Assembly: GCF_025061645.1 (NCBI RefSeq)
Contig: NZ_JANYMP010000053.1
Span: 1-38,605, forward strand
DNA from: Umezawaea endophytica
GTDB taxonomy: Bacteria > Actinomycetota > Actinomycetes > Mycobacteriales > Pseudonocardiaceae
DNA length: 38,605 nucleotides
Reading direction: 5' to 3'
Shown: positions 16,536 to 24,794 of the stretch, piece after piece
Layout: every line of letters begins with the position of its first letter
Numbering within the stretch: the stretch's first letter is position 1
Program-made: the position numbers and the translations under genes
The notes under the pieces: model-generated
The model's database searches: none
What the model saw: the letters and a program-made list of their open reading frames with translations, nothing else
What the model was told of the DNA's origin: nothing

Positions 16536-16985
16536 ATGGAGCACAGGAAGGTCATCGTGGTGGGCGTGGACGGCTCCCCGGCGAGCACTGCCGCGCTGCG
16601 GTGGGCGTTGGCACAGGGCCCGAGCACCGTGGAGGCGGTGATGGCGTCCGCCCGCGTCGGCGGGTTCGTCCCCGCGGTGTCCTTGGGCATCCACCCGTAC
16701 GCCCACCAGCCGGAGGCTGATCACCGGCACCCGGAACAGCGGTTGCACGACGCGGTCACCGAGGCCGTCACGGACATGCCGGACGCGCCCGAGGTCGCCG
16801 AGATCGTCGTCGTGGGCGACGCCGGCGCGGCACTGGTCCAAGCGTCCCTGAGGGCGGACCTGCTGGTGATCGGCGCCAAGGGGCGCGACCCAATGGTGGA
16901 CGTATTCCCCGGCGGCGTCGCGTCGCACTGCGTACGGCACGCCGCCTGCCCCGTCGTGGTCATCCCTCCCGCGCTGGTCGGCTGA
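16536..16985 (+). CDS. universal stress protein, single domain
   Basis: This 149-residue Usp opens with VIVVGVDGSPASTAALRWAL; the loop region VIGAKGRDPMVDVFPGGVAS has lost the usual final GS, so nucleotide binding may be weak. The ATG follows GAGGAGGGCTCCG. It is the fifth usp gene in 4 kb and is divergent from the usp at 15899. The next gene begins about 150 bases on, with its own strong box. Confidence 0.9.
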   Translation: MEHRKVIVVGVDGSPASTAALRWALAQGPSTVEAVMASARVGGFVPAVSLGIHPYAHQPEADHRHPEQRLHDAVTEAVTDMPDAPEVAEIVVVGDAGAALVQASLRADLLVIGAKGRDPMVDVFPGGVASHCVRHAACPVVVIPPALVG

Positions 16986-17026
16986 CGCACTTCACCGCAA
17001 GTCGATCAACGACGACCCCTGCACGG

Positions 17027-17040
17027 GGGACTTTGGTCCC
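17027..17040. promoter_or_regulatory. DosR-like box, strong
   Basis: GGGACTTTGGTCCC has perfect five-base arms around TTTG, and lies 91 bases upstream of the SRPBCC-like gene and its ABC exporter. It is the best match in the window together with 6222. Confidence 0.75.
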
Positions 17041-17131
17041 GGCGTCGGCGTTGCGCCCAGCTCTGTCCGCACCGGTCTCCGAGCGCCATCGTGGCACCAG
17101 GACCGCATACGAGAGCAGGAGGTTCCCCGCC

Positions 17132-17758
17132 ATGACGCAGACTCGCCCCGAACAGCCGACGTCGACCGGCCCGCACGAGCTGCTGGTCGACCGCTTCGCG
17201 CCCCGGTCGGACTTCACCCTCGCCCACCACCGGCTCGTGGACGCGGACCCGGACACCGCGTACCGCGCGGTGCGGGAGTTGGACCTCACCGAGGTCCACG
17301 GCACACTGGTCGACACGTCGATGTGGCTCCGCAGCATCCCGGAGCGGGTGAAGTACCGCAAGCGCGGCCCGGTGCGCACCCCGACGAGGCTGACGTTGGA
17401 CGACCTCGCCGCCGGGTCGGAGCGGGTCGTCCTCGGCGAACGGCCGGGTGAGGAGATCGCCTTCGGCGCTGTCGGGCGCTTCTGGCAGCCGGTGGTCGAA
17501 TGGCGGCCGGTCGAACCCCGCGACTTCGTCGACTTCTCCGAGCCGGGGTTCGGCAAGATCGTCTGCTCGTTGTCCGTCCTGCCCTACGGCACCCGGCGCT
17601 CACTGGTCACCTACGACGTGCGCACGATCTTCGACGACCCCCCTTCGTGGGTGGGGTTCCGCAGGTATTGGCGCGTGGTCAAACCCTTCGTCGGGGTGAT
17701 CCAGCGCGCGGCGCTGCGGACCATCGCGGACACCGCCGAGCGCGGCGGACCACGATGA
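17132..17758 (+). CDS. uncharacterised protein, SRPBCC/START-like
   Basis: This 208-residue soluble protein is not firmly recognised. The opening pattern, DPDTAYRAVRELDLTEVHG after about 36 residues, and the long alternating strands later (RSLVTYDVRTIF, VGFRRYWRVVKPFVGVIQR) resemble SRPBCC-type ligand-binding proteins. No signal peptide or membrane segment is seen. AGGAGG precedes the ATG. Its TGA overlaps the ATG of the ABC ATPase gene (ATGA), so the three genes at 17132-19450 form one transcription unit under the box at 17027. A role as a partner of the exporter is inference. Confidence 0.65.
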   Translation: MTQTRPEQPTSTGPHELLVDRFAPRSDFTLAHHRLVDADPDTAYRAVRELDLTEVHGTLVDTSMWLRSIPERVKYRKRGPVRTPTRLTLDDLAAGSERVVLGERPGEEIAFGAVGRFWQPVVEWRPVEPRDFVDFSEPGFGKIVCSLSVLPYGTRRSLVTYDVRTIFDDPPSWVGFRRYWRVVKPFVGVIQRAALRTIADTAERGGPR

Positions 17759-18657
17759 ACCCCGTGGTGCGGACCGAGCGGCTGACCAAGCGCTACGGGC
17801 ACACCACCGCGCTGCGCGATCTCGACCTGGAGGTCAGCGGAGGTGAGGTGTTCGGTCTGCTCGGGCCCAACGGCGCGGGGAAGACGACCACGTTGCGGCT
17901 GCTGGTCGATCTGATCCGCCCGACCAGCGGGCGGGTGCTCCTCTTCGGTGAGGACGTGGCCGCCGACTCCGTCGAAGCGCGTCGCCGGGTCGGCTACCTA
18001 CCGGGGAACCTCGCGTTGTACGACGACCTGACCGGCGCAAAACTGCTGAAGTTGTTGGCCGGGCTGAGGAACCACGCCGACCTGACCGTCGCGCACCGGC
18101 TGGCCGAGCGGCTCGACCTGGACCTCGATCGCCGGGCGGGCGAGCTGTCGAAGGGCAACCGGCAGAAGCTCGGGGTCGTTCAAGCCTTCCAGCACCAACC
18201 CGACCTGCTCGTGCTCGACGAGCCCGCGAGCGGCTTGGACCCGTTTGCTCAACGGGAACTGCACGCCGCGGTCCGCGAGCACGCGGACGCGGGCGGCACC
18301 GTGCTGTTCTCCTCCCACGTGCTGTCGGAGATGGAACAGGTGGCCGACCGGGTGGGCATCCTGCTCGACGGCCGCCTCGCGGTGGTCGACCGCGTCGCCA
18401 ACCTGAAGGCCAATGCCCTGCGCGCCTTGACCTTCACGTTCGACACACCGGTCGATGCCGGGGTGTTCGACCGGATTCCCGGTGTGCGCGACGTGACCGT
18501 CAGCGGTTGCACCGTCGCGTGCCGGGTGGTCGGCAACGTCGGTGAACTGGTCCGGGCGGCCGCCGGTCTGGGCCTGGTGAACGTGACCAGCGCGGAGCCG
18601 GACCTGGAGGACATCTTCCTGGACTACGTCGAGAAGCGGGAATCCCATGTCACGTGA
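17755..18657 (+). CDS. ABC transporter ATP-binding protein
   Basis: This 300-residue ATPase has Walker A GPNGAGKT at residues 37-44, a signature ELSKGNRQK (SKGN in place of SGGQ), Walker B LLVLDEP, and the H-loop SSHVLSEMEQ. The Lys-Gly-Asn signature is common in drug/lipid exporter ATPases of the DrrA/CcmA type. A C-terminal extension of about 80 residues follows the nucleotide domain. It overlaps the permease gene by 11 bases, which indicates a tight complex. The substrate is unknown. Confidence 0.92.
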   Translation: MNPVVRTERLTKRYGHTTALRDLDLEVSGGEVFGLLGPNGAGKTTTLRLLVDLIRPTSGRVLLFGEDVAADSVEARRRVGYLPGNLALYDDLTGAKLLKLLAGLRNHADLTVAHRLAERLDLDLDRRAGELSKGNRQKLGVVQAFQHQPDLLVLDEPASGLDPFAQRELHAAVREHADAGGTVLFSSHVLSEMEQVADRVGILLDGRLAVVDRVANLKANALRALTFTFDTPVDAGVFDRIPGVRDVTVSGCTVACRVVGNVGELVRAAAGLGLVNVTSAEPDLEDIFLDYVEKRESHVT

Positions 18658-19450
18658 TCTGGTGGTGAAGTCGTTGCGGGACAACAGGGCTGGCACGATC
18701 GCGTGGGGCTTGGTGCTCGTCGCCAGTGTCGCGCTGCAAATGGCCGTCTACCCCACCGTGCGCGACGCGGCAGCCGGTTTCGAACAGCTCCTGTCGTCCT
18801 ACCCCGAGGCGTTCAAGGCGATGTTCGACATCCAGGGTACCTTCGCGGACGGCGCCGGGTACGTGCGAGCCGAGGTGTTCGGTCTCTTCGCGCCGCTGGT
18901 GGTGCTCGGGGTCGCCATCGGTCAGGCGAGCCGCTGCACCGCTGGCGAGGAACGCGCGGGAACCATGGACCTGCTGGTGGCCAACCCGGTGTCGCGCCGG
19001 GAGGTGCTGCTGGACAAGGCGTTCGCCGTTCTCGTCGACCTGGTGGTGGTCGCCGCCGCGCTCGCGGCGGTGCTCCTCGCGGCGAACGCCCTGGTGGGGC
19101 TGGACATTCCGCCTGTCGACCTGGTGGTCGCCAGCCTGCTGAGCGCCGTGCTCGCCCTCCCGTTCGGTGCGCTGGCCCTGCTGGTGGGTGCGCTCACCGG
19201 CAGCCGGGGCTTGGCCGTCGCAGCGCCCGTAGGGGCAGCGGTCGTGACGTTCCTGGTCCAAACCCTCGCCGAACTCGCGGACTGGCTGCGTCCGTGGCGA
19301 GTGCTGTCCCCGTTCCACCACGCCGGTTTGGGTGACGCTGTCTCCGGGAACGCCGACGCGCTGGGCGCGCTCGTGCTCCTCGGCACGGCCGGAATCCTGC
19401 TCGCCCTCGCCGTGCTCGCCTTCGAACGCCGAGACCTCGCCACCCGGTGA
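18647..19450 (+). CDS. ABC-2 type permease
   Basis: This 267-residue membrane protein has six likely membrane segments: residues about 18-36, 78-95, 118-143, 148-175, 178-199 and 238-258. The motif EERAGTMDLLVANPVSRREVLLDKA after the second segment is the usual coupling-helix pattern of ABC-2 permeases. It pairs with the overlapping ATPase gene upstream. With one ATPase and one permease it would work as a homodimer pair. The substrate is unknown; regulation by the 17027 box is likely as it belongs to that operon. Confidence 0.9.
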   Translation: MSRDLVVKSLRDNRAGTIAWGLVLVASVALQMAVYPTVRDAAAGFEQLLSSYPEAFKAMFDIQGTFADGAGYVRAEVFGLFAPLVVLGVAIGQASRCTAGEERAGTMDLLVANPVSRREVLLDKAFAVLVDLVVVAAALAAVLLAANALVGLDIPPVDLVVASLLSAVLALPFGALALLVGALTGSRGLAVAAPVGAAVVTFLVQTLAELADWLRPWRVLSPFHHAGLGDAVSGNADALGALVLLGTAGILLALAVLAFERRDLATR

Positions 19451-19467
19451 CCAACGCCGCGGACCCG

Positions 19468-19481
19468 AGGACGTTGGTCCC
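19468..19481. promoter_or_regulatory. DosR-like box
   Basis: AGGACGTTGGTCCC has one mismatch to GGGAC-N4-GTCCC and lies 59 bases upstream of the small membrane protein start. Confidence 0.65.
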
Positions 19482-19540
19482 TGCGTCATCCGGTCCGCAC
19501 CCTGTTCGGCGTCGCGGCAGCTCTGCTGACCGGGCGGCCC

Positions 19541-19741
19541 GTGTCGGAACGCGGGACGTTCGTGAGGGCTCTCGGTGTCGTCGCTCTCGCAACGGGCCTC
19601 GCCGCGCTGTGGACCGGGAACGAGCTCCTGCTGGCGATGTTCATCGGTCTGATCGTCGCCACGTGGGCGCTCGACACGACGATCCACGCCAGGGTGCTGC
19701 CCGCGGCTCACCACAGGGGTGTCACGGCGGGCCACACCTGA
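19541..19741 (+). CDS. small two-helix membrane protein
   Basis: This is a 66-residue ORF with a GTG start and two hydrophobic stretches at about residues 10-24 and 28-43, then a basic, His-containing tail (TTIHARVLPAAHHRG). It has no recognised family. The ribosome binding site is poor. Support comes from the DosR-like box upstream, the hydrophobic pattern and a terminator hairpin that begins seven bases after its stop. It could be a small stress-associated membrane protein; no function can be assigned. Confidence 0.55.
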   Translation: MSERGTFVRALGVVALATGLAALWTGNELLLAMFIGLIVATWALDTTIHARVLPAAHHRGVTAGHT

Positions 19742-19747
19742 CAACCA

Positions 19748-19787
19748 CGTGATCGAGGCCGCGCGCACTCACGCGGCCTCGATCACG
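19748..19787. terminator. bidirectional terminator
   Basis: Arms 19748-19763 and 19772-19787 pair perfectly over 16 bases with an eight-base loop, between the small membrane protein gene and the converging lycopene cyclase-like gene, whose stop codon is directly adjacent. Confidence 0.85.
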
Positions 19788-20918
19788 CTACGTCCGCAGT
19801 CGTCTGCCGACCGCTTTCAGGTAGGTGCCGACCGGCATCCCGGCGAACAGTCGGCTCTCCAGCCCGATCGAACTCCGCTCGTCGAGAAACCTCAACGCGG
19901 GTTCCGCCGAAGGCCCGCGGAACAGCGCCGCGAACGCGCGTTCCAGTTGCCGCGGGTCGCGGGTCACCACGTCGAGGAGCGCGGCGTCGAACACCCGGTG
20001 CCTCGCGCTCACCGCGGGCAGGTCGAAGGGGTGGCCGTGCTCGACCAGCGACCGCACGACGGCGGCGCTGTCGCGTTGCACCCGCTGGTAGGAATAGCCG
20101 GTGCTCGCCTTCACCATGCCCGCGGGGGTGCCGATCGTCAGCACGGAACCGCGACGACGCGGCGCTGTTCCCGCGGTCAACCGCAGCACAGAGCCCTCCT
20201 CGTGCACCACCTCGCACCGCCCCGCGTGAAGCACGTCGTCGAGGTAGGCCGCCAACGCGGCGTGCTGCGCGTCGACACCGGGGAGCGGCGCGTCGGGAGC
20301 GATGAACGCGGTGTGCTCCACGAGCGCCTCAGTCGGCGAGACGGGCAGGACGTAGAGGAACGCCGGGCAGCAGACCTGGCTCGTCCGGAAGTCGAACAGC
20401 GTCGGCGCCTCCGGGTCGAAAACCGGACGCTCGACGCGAACACGCCGACCTCGGAACACCAGCCGCGCGTCCACCGGAGGCGGGTCCAGCGGACCCACGA
20501 CGCTGTCGAACACCCACCGCGCTTCGACCGGTTCACCGTCGACGACCACCCGCGCACCGCCGTCGGAGGTGGTGATCCCGTCCACGTGGCCGTGGCGGAA
20601 CTCGAAGCGCCCCAAAGGCTCCGCGATGTGCCGGACTACACGGCTGAAGTCGGCGCCCCGCACCACCTGGTACCGGAAGCGGCCGAGGGACAGCGTGCGG
20701 CTCCGACCACCGACGTGCACCCGGACGCGGTCGAACCTGCTCGACACCGCTGTGTCGAGCAGGTTCGACCGGTCGGCCCACGACGACCAGGCGATGGCCT
20801 CGACCGGGTGGCTGCCGTCTTCGACGACCACCACCTGTTCGTTCCACCTGGTTTCCAGGGCGAGGTGAGCAGCAAGGGACAGTCCGCTCAGACCGCCTCC
20901 CGCGATCACGACCGTCAT
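19788..20918 (-). CDS. lycopene cyclase-family flavoprotein (CrtY-like)
   Basis: This 376-residue protein begins with a dinucleotide-binding motif MTVVIAGGGLSGLSLAAHL and carries AWSSWADRS near residue 45 and GTPAGMVKASTGYSYQRVQ near residue 270, both close to landmarks of CrtY/CrtL lycopene cyclases, which close the ends of lycopene into beta rings without net redox. Length is typical. No other carotenoid gene is in the window, so the substrate may come from elsewhere or differ. It lies 64 bases downstream of the DUF4342 gene on the same strand. Family call is good; activity on lycopene is inference. Confidence 0.85.
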   Translation of the reverse strand: MTVVIAGGGLSGLSLAAHLALETRWNEQVVVVEDGSHPVEAIAWSSWADRSNLLDTAVSSRFDRVRVHVGGRSRTLSLGRFRYQVVRGADFSRVVRHIAEPLGRFEFRHGHVDGITTSDGGARVVVDGEPVEARWVFDSVVGPLDPPPVDARLVFRGRRVRVERPVFDPEAPTLFDFRTSQVCCPAFLYVLPVSPTEALVEHTAFIAPDAPLPGVDAQHAALAAYLDDVLHAGRCEVVHEEGSVLRLTAGTAPRRRGSVLTIGTPAGMVKASTGYSYQRVQRDSAAVVRSLVEHGHPFDLPAVSARHRVFDAALLDVVTRDPRQLERAFAALFRGPSAEPALRFLDERSSIGLESRLFAGMPVGTYLKAVGRRLRT

Positions 20919-20982
20919 GTGTGGACCGCTTTCGCCCGTGCACCCGCGACGCGGGCGCGGGCAACGCCGACCTTCACGGCGA

Positions 20983-21288
20983 TCAATGCCCCTCTTCGGG
21001 AGTCCGCTCCTCGTGGACAGCGGCGATCGGCGGCTTCGCCCGCTCGACCTCGATCGACCACTCCTTGGCCAGCGCGGCGATCGCCGCGACCGCGGTCACC
21101 ACCGGGGCGGCGATGGCGGCGACCACACCGGCGGTCACGGGGATCTCGATGATCGTGTGGCCGTGGTCGTTCTTGACGACGATCCGGCGGACGTTCCCCT
21201 CGTGGATCAGCTCCTTGACCTTGTCCACCAGCGCTTGCCCGCGGACTCGGTCGGTGGTCGTGGACGTCGGGTCGTTGGTGACGGTCAT
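20983..21288 (-). CDS. DUF4342-like small protein
   Basis: This 101-residue protein has ALVDKVKELIHEGNVRRIVV near residue 20, a strand-rich centre (HTIIEIPVT) and a hydrophobic stretch at about 52-73 (GVVAAIAAPVVTAVAAIAAL), the layout of DUF4342. The hydrophobic stretch is likely membrane-inserting. GGGAG precedes the ATG. It leads a two-gene unit with the lycopene cyclase-like gene and is divergent from an ABC exporter operon. Function is unknown. Confidence 0.8.
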   Translation of the reverse strand: MTVTNDPTSTTTDRVRGQALVDKVKELIHEGNVRRIVVKNDHGHTIIEIPVTAGVVAAIAAPVVTAVAAIAALAKEWSIEVERAKPPIAAVHEERTPEEGH

Positions 21289-21443
21289 CGCTTCTCCCAG
21301 CGCTCGGTGAACCGACCGGGGTGTTCACCCTCGGTCGGTTCAAGGCTCCCGCTCCCGCCCGCACGTGGGCAGTGCGGTTGGTCCCCGGTCGTCGATGACG
21401 TTCGGCACTGCCGCCGGGGATGGTGGTTCCGCAGGCTGGTGCC

Positions 21444-22394
21444 ATGACGACGGACACGCCGGAAGTGCTGTCCTGCAAAGGTCTCCGCAAGCGGTTCGAC
21501 GACGTGACCGCGGTCGACGACGTGTCGTTCACGATCGCCGCGGGTGAGACCTACGGACTGCTCGGCCCGAACGGCGCGGGCAAGACGACGATCATCTCGA
21601 TGGTCGCGGGCATCCTGCGCCCCGACGCGGGCGACGTGCTCGTCGAAGGTGTCCCGGTGTCCACCAGGACGACCGAACCCAAGGGGCGCATCGGTTACGT
21701 GCCGCAGGAACTCGCCGTGTACCCCGATCTCACCGGGCGAGAGAACCTGACGTTCTTCGCGCGCCTGCAAGGGCTTTCGCGCGTTGCCGCGGCACGCCGG
21801 GTGGCGCACGTGCTCGGCGTGGTCGGTTTGACCGACCGCGCCGACGACCGCGCCGAGCACTACTCGGGCGGGATGAGACGGCGCCTGCACATCGGTATGG
21901 GTCTGCTGCACGAACCGATCCTGCTGGTGCTGGACGAACCGACCGCGGGTGTCGACCCGCAGAGCCGCAACGCGATCATGGACAACATCCGCGAACTCGC
22001 GCACAGCGGGCTCGCGATCCTCTACACCACCCACTACATGGAGGAAGCCGAACGGCTGTGCGATCGCGTGGGCGTCATCGACGCCGGTCGGCTGGTCGCC
22101 GAGGGCACGAGGCGTGAGCTGGTCGCGCTGCTGGGTGAGCGGGACCGGATCTCGCTGTCGGTGGACGGCGACCTCGGCCACGCGGAGGACGTCGCCAGGC
22201 TGGTTCCCGCCGTGCTCGGCGTCGCCGCGCGCGGGCGCGGTCTGGAGCTGCTGGTGCACGACGCGCGCCAGTGCCTGCCGGCAGTGCTGTCCGCGCTGGC
22301 GGAGGAGGACGTGCGCGTCCGCGCGGTCGAGGTCGACGAACCGAACCTGGAGACGGTGTTCCTGCACCTGACCGGCAGAGCGCTGCGGGGGTGA
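21444..22394 (+). CDS. ABC transporter ATP-binding protein
   Basis: This 316-residue ATPase has Walker A GPNGAGKT at residues 41-48, signature YSGGMRRRL, Walker B LLVLDEPTAGVDP and H-loop YTTHYMEEAERL. These match the CcmA/DrrA group of exporters. An extension of about 85 residues follows the nucleotide domain. The ATG at 21444 has only a weak upstream site; an in-frame GTG at 21420 is an alternative. The gene is followed by two ABC-2 permease genes separated by four bases and a four-base overlap, so the three products should form one exporter. The substrate is unknown. Confidence 0.92.
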   Translation: MTTDTPEVLSCKGLRKRFDDVTAVDDVSFTIAAGETYGLLGPNGAGKTTIISMVAGILRPDAGDVLVEGVPVSTRTTEPKGRIGYVPQELAVYPDLTGRENLTFFARLQGLSRVAAARRVAHVLGVVGLTDRADDRAEHYSGGMRRRLHIGMGLLHEPILLVLDEPTAGVDPQSRNAIMDNIRELAHSGLAILYTTHYMEEAERLCDRVGVIDAGRLVAEGTRRELVALLGERDRISLSVDGDLGHAEDVARLVPAVLGVAARGRGLELLVHDARQCLPAVLSALAEEDVRVRAVEVDEPNLETVFLHLTGRALRG

Positions 22395-22398
22395 CGAT

Positions 22399-23568
22399 GT
22401 GCGCGCATCTCTCCTGATCGCGGCGAAGGACCTCCGGCAGCGCCTGCGGGACCGGTCGGTGCTCGTGTTCACCCTCGTGCTCCCACTCGGGTTGGGCTTG
22501 GTGTTCAGCCTGGTGCTGGGCGATCTCGCCGACGGGAACGACGTCTTCCGGTACGCGGTCGCGGACGCCGACGGCGGACAGGTGGCTGCGGTCTTCACCC
22601 ACCAGGTGCTGCCCGCGGCGAGCGAGGGCGGCGCGATCACCGTGCGGACCGCCTCGTCGACGCAGGAGGCGCTGCGACTGGTGGACGACGGTGACGTGAC
22701 GGCGGCCTTCATCCTGCCTCCTGCTTTCACCGCGCGGGTCATGGCGGGCCAGGAGGCGGTGATCGAGGTCGTCGGCGACGTCGACGCCCCGCTGGGCACC
22801 GGCGTGGCCCGGTCGCTCGCCGAGTCGTTCACGGCGCGGCTGACCTCCGTACGCGTGTCCGTCGCCGCCGCTCTGCGGGCCGGTTCCACGCGCGACCCGG
22901 CCCGCCTCGCCGCCGAGGCGGCATCCGTACCCGACCCGCTGCGCCAGGTCGAGATCCCGGCGTCGCGACGCGAACTGGACGCGACCACGTACTACGCGGC
23001 GGGCATGTCGGTCTTCTTCCTGTTCTTCACCGTCCAGTTCGGCGTCACGAGCCTGCTGGACGAACGGCGGGCGGGCACGCTGGCCAGACTCCTCGCCTCA
23101 CCCATCCGCCCGTTGTCGGTGCTCCTGGGCAAGCTGATCACCAGCCTCGTCGTCGGCACGGTCGGCACCGCCGTGCTGGTGGCCGCCACGAGCGTGCTGA
23201 TGGGCGCGCGGTGGGGCCATCCGGTCGGTGTGGGGATCCTGGTGCTCACCGGTGTCCTCGCCGCCACAGGAGTCGTCGCCGTGGTGGCCTCGCTGGCCCG
23301 GACCTCGGAGCAGGCGGGCGGATGGCAGGCGGTCGTGGCGATCTCCCTCGGCGCGTTGGGAGGGGCGTTCTTCCCGGTGGCGCAGGTCGGCGGCCCGCTG
23401 GCCGTGATCAGCCTCGTGTCGCCGCACCGCTGGTTCCTGCGCGGTCTGGCCGACCTCGCCGGGGGTGATGTTCGCGCCGTGCTGCCGTCCGCGGGAGCGC
23501 TGACGGCGTTCGCGCTCGTCGGTTTCGGCACGGCGTACCTGCTGGGGCGCCGGGAGGTGCGGCTGTGA
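22399..23568 (+). CDS. ABC-2 permease (first of a pair)
   Basis: This 389-residue protein has one membrane segment at about residues 20-39, a large extracytoplasmic domain at about 45-195, then five membrane segments from about 200 to 385, the standard type of ABC-2 permease with an external domain. The motif LLDERRAGTLARLLASPIRP follows the second membrane segment. GTG start, four bases after the ATPase stop. It probably pairs with the next gene product as a heterodimer. Confidence 0.9.
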   Translation: MRASLLIAAKDLRQRLRDRSVLVFTLVLPLGLGLVFSLVLGDLADGNDVFRYAVADADGGQVAAVFTHQVLPAASEGGAITVRTASSTQEALRLVDDGDVTAAFILPPAFTARVMAGQEAVIEVVGDVDAPLGTGVARSLAESFTARLTSVRVSVAAALRAGSTRDPARLAAEAASVPDPLRQVEIPASRRELDATTYYAAGMSVFFLFFTVQFGVTSLLDERRAGTLARLLASPIRPLSVLLGKLITSLVVGTVGTAVLVAATSVLMGARWGHPVGVGILVLTGVLAATGVVAVVASLARTSEQAGGWQAVVAISLGALGGAFFPVAQVGGPLAVISLVSPHRWFLRGLADLAGGDVRAVLPSAGALTAFALVGFGTAYLLGRREVRL

Positions 23569-24689
23569 AGGCACTGACCATCGCCGGGACGAACCTGCGT
23601 CGGATGTTCCGCGATCGCACCAGCCTGTTCTTCGTGTTCGTGCTGCCGCTCATGCTCATCCTCGTGCTGGGGGCGGCGTTCGGTGGTCCCAGCACGCCGA
23701 AGATCGGTGTGGTCGGCGTCGACTCGGGGCACTTCCTGGACGCTCTCCGCGCCGATCGGGGTTTTCGCGTCGATACCGTGGCGCGCGAGGGCGACCTGCT
23801 CGCGGCGGTCGAACGCGGAGAACTGGCGGCGGGCCTGGTCGTGCCGCCCTCACTGTCCGGGGAGGTTCGCCTCGTCGTCCGCCAGGACGGCGCAGGCGAG
23901 CAGGCGCGCCTGCTGGTGGCCGCCGTGATCGCGGCGGAGAACGGCAGGCTCGCATCCGGGGAGTTCGTGGCCCGCGTCGCTGGAACGGATACCGCGGACG
24001 CGATGTCCATCGTGGACTCGGTCGCCGCGGTCACACCGGTCGTATCGGTGTCCACCAGCAGCACGGGCGACGCCCTGTTCCCGGCGGACCTGGGCCGGTT
24101 CTCGCTCGGCGCGTCGAGCCAACTGCTGCTGTTCATGTTCCTCACCACGATGAACAGCTCGGTGGCGCTGATCGAGTCCCGCAGGCTCGGGATGTCCAGG
24201 CGCATGGTCGCCACCCCCACCTCGACGGCCACGATCATGCTCGGCGAAGGCCTGGGCCGGGTGGCCGTCGCCCTCGTGCAGGGTGTCTTCATCATCGCGG
24301 GCACCTCGCTGCTGTTCGGCGTGCGCTGGGGCGACCCGCCGGCCGCCGCCGCGCTCACGCTGGCCTTCGCGCTCGTCGCGGGCGGGGCGGGGATGCTGCT
24401 GGGATCGCTGTTCCGGACCGAGCAGCAGGCAGGCGGCTTCGGTGTCCTCACCGCACTCGGCCTGGCCGCCCTGGGCGGCTGCATGGTGCCCCTGGAGCTG
24501 TTCGGCGGCGTGATGCGCGACGTCGCCCTGTTCACCCCGCACGCCTGGGCCAACCAGGGGTTCGCCGAAGTCGCCAGCCGGAGCGGAACCCTGCCCGGTG
24601 TACTGCCCGAACTCGGCGTCCTGTCCGGGTACGCGGCGGTGCTGTTCGCGCTCGGCGCGTGGCGACTGCGAGCCGTGCTCACGAGGTGA
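23565..24689 (+). CDS. ABC-2 permease (second of a pair)
   Basis: This 374-residue protein has the same build as the preceding permease: N-terminal membrane segment (residues about 20-38), external domain to about 180, then five membrane segments with ESRRLGMSRRMVATPTS as coupling region. The GTG start overlaps the previous stop by four bases (GTGA). The two permeases share layout but not close sequence, consistent with an old duplication forming a heterodimeric exporter. The substrate is unknown. Confidence 0.9.
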   Translation: MKALTIAGTNLRRMFRDRTSLFFVFVLPLMLILVLGAAFGGPSTPKIGVVGVDSGHFLDALRADRGFRVDTVAREGDLLAAVERGELAAGLVVPPSLSGEVRLVVRQDGAGEQARLLVAAVIAAENGRLASGEFVARVAGTDTADAMSIVDSVAAVTPVVSVSTSSTGDALFPADLGRFSLGASSQLLLFMFLTTMNSSVALIESRRLGMSRRMVATPTSTATIMLGEGLGRVAVALVQGVFIIAGTSLLFGVRWGDPPAAAALTLAFALVAGGAGMLLGSLFRTEQQAGGFGVLTALGLAALGGCMVPLELFGGVMRDVALFTPHAWANQGFAEVASRSGTLPGVLPELGVLSGYAAVLFALGAWRLRAVLTR

Positions 24690-24697
24690 CGGGACAC

Positions 24698-24711
24698 GGG
24701 ACTTCCGTGCC
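24698..24711. promoter_or_regulatory. DosR-like box upstream of ppsA
   Basis: GGGACTTCCGTGCC has one mismatch to GGGAC-N4-GTCCC and is 83 bases upstream of the ppsA ATG. It overlaps a CACGG-N5-CCGTG palindrome (24695-24709), and a second GGGAC half-site starts at 24691. Confidence 0.55.
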
Positions 24712-24794
24712 CGCCAAGAGGACCTCCGACTCCCCACCCGCGCCGCGCGCGGGACGACCGTGGAAGCAGGAGGTCGACCATCGAAGGAGATGCC

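Noticed and set aside
21371-21390. DosR-like box before the ABC exporter and DUF4342 genes
   Set aside because: Only one half (GTTGGTCCCC) matches; the other arm has two of five bases, so it is not called.
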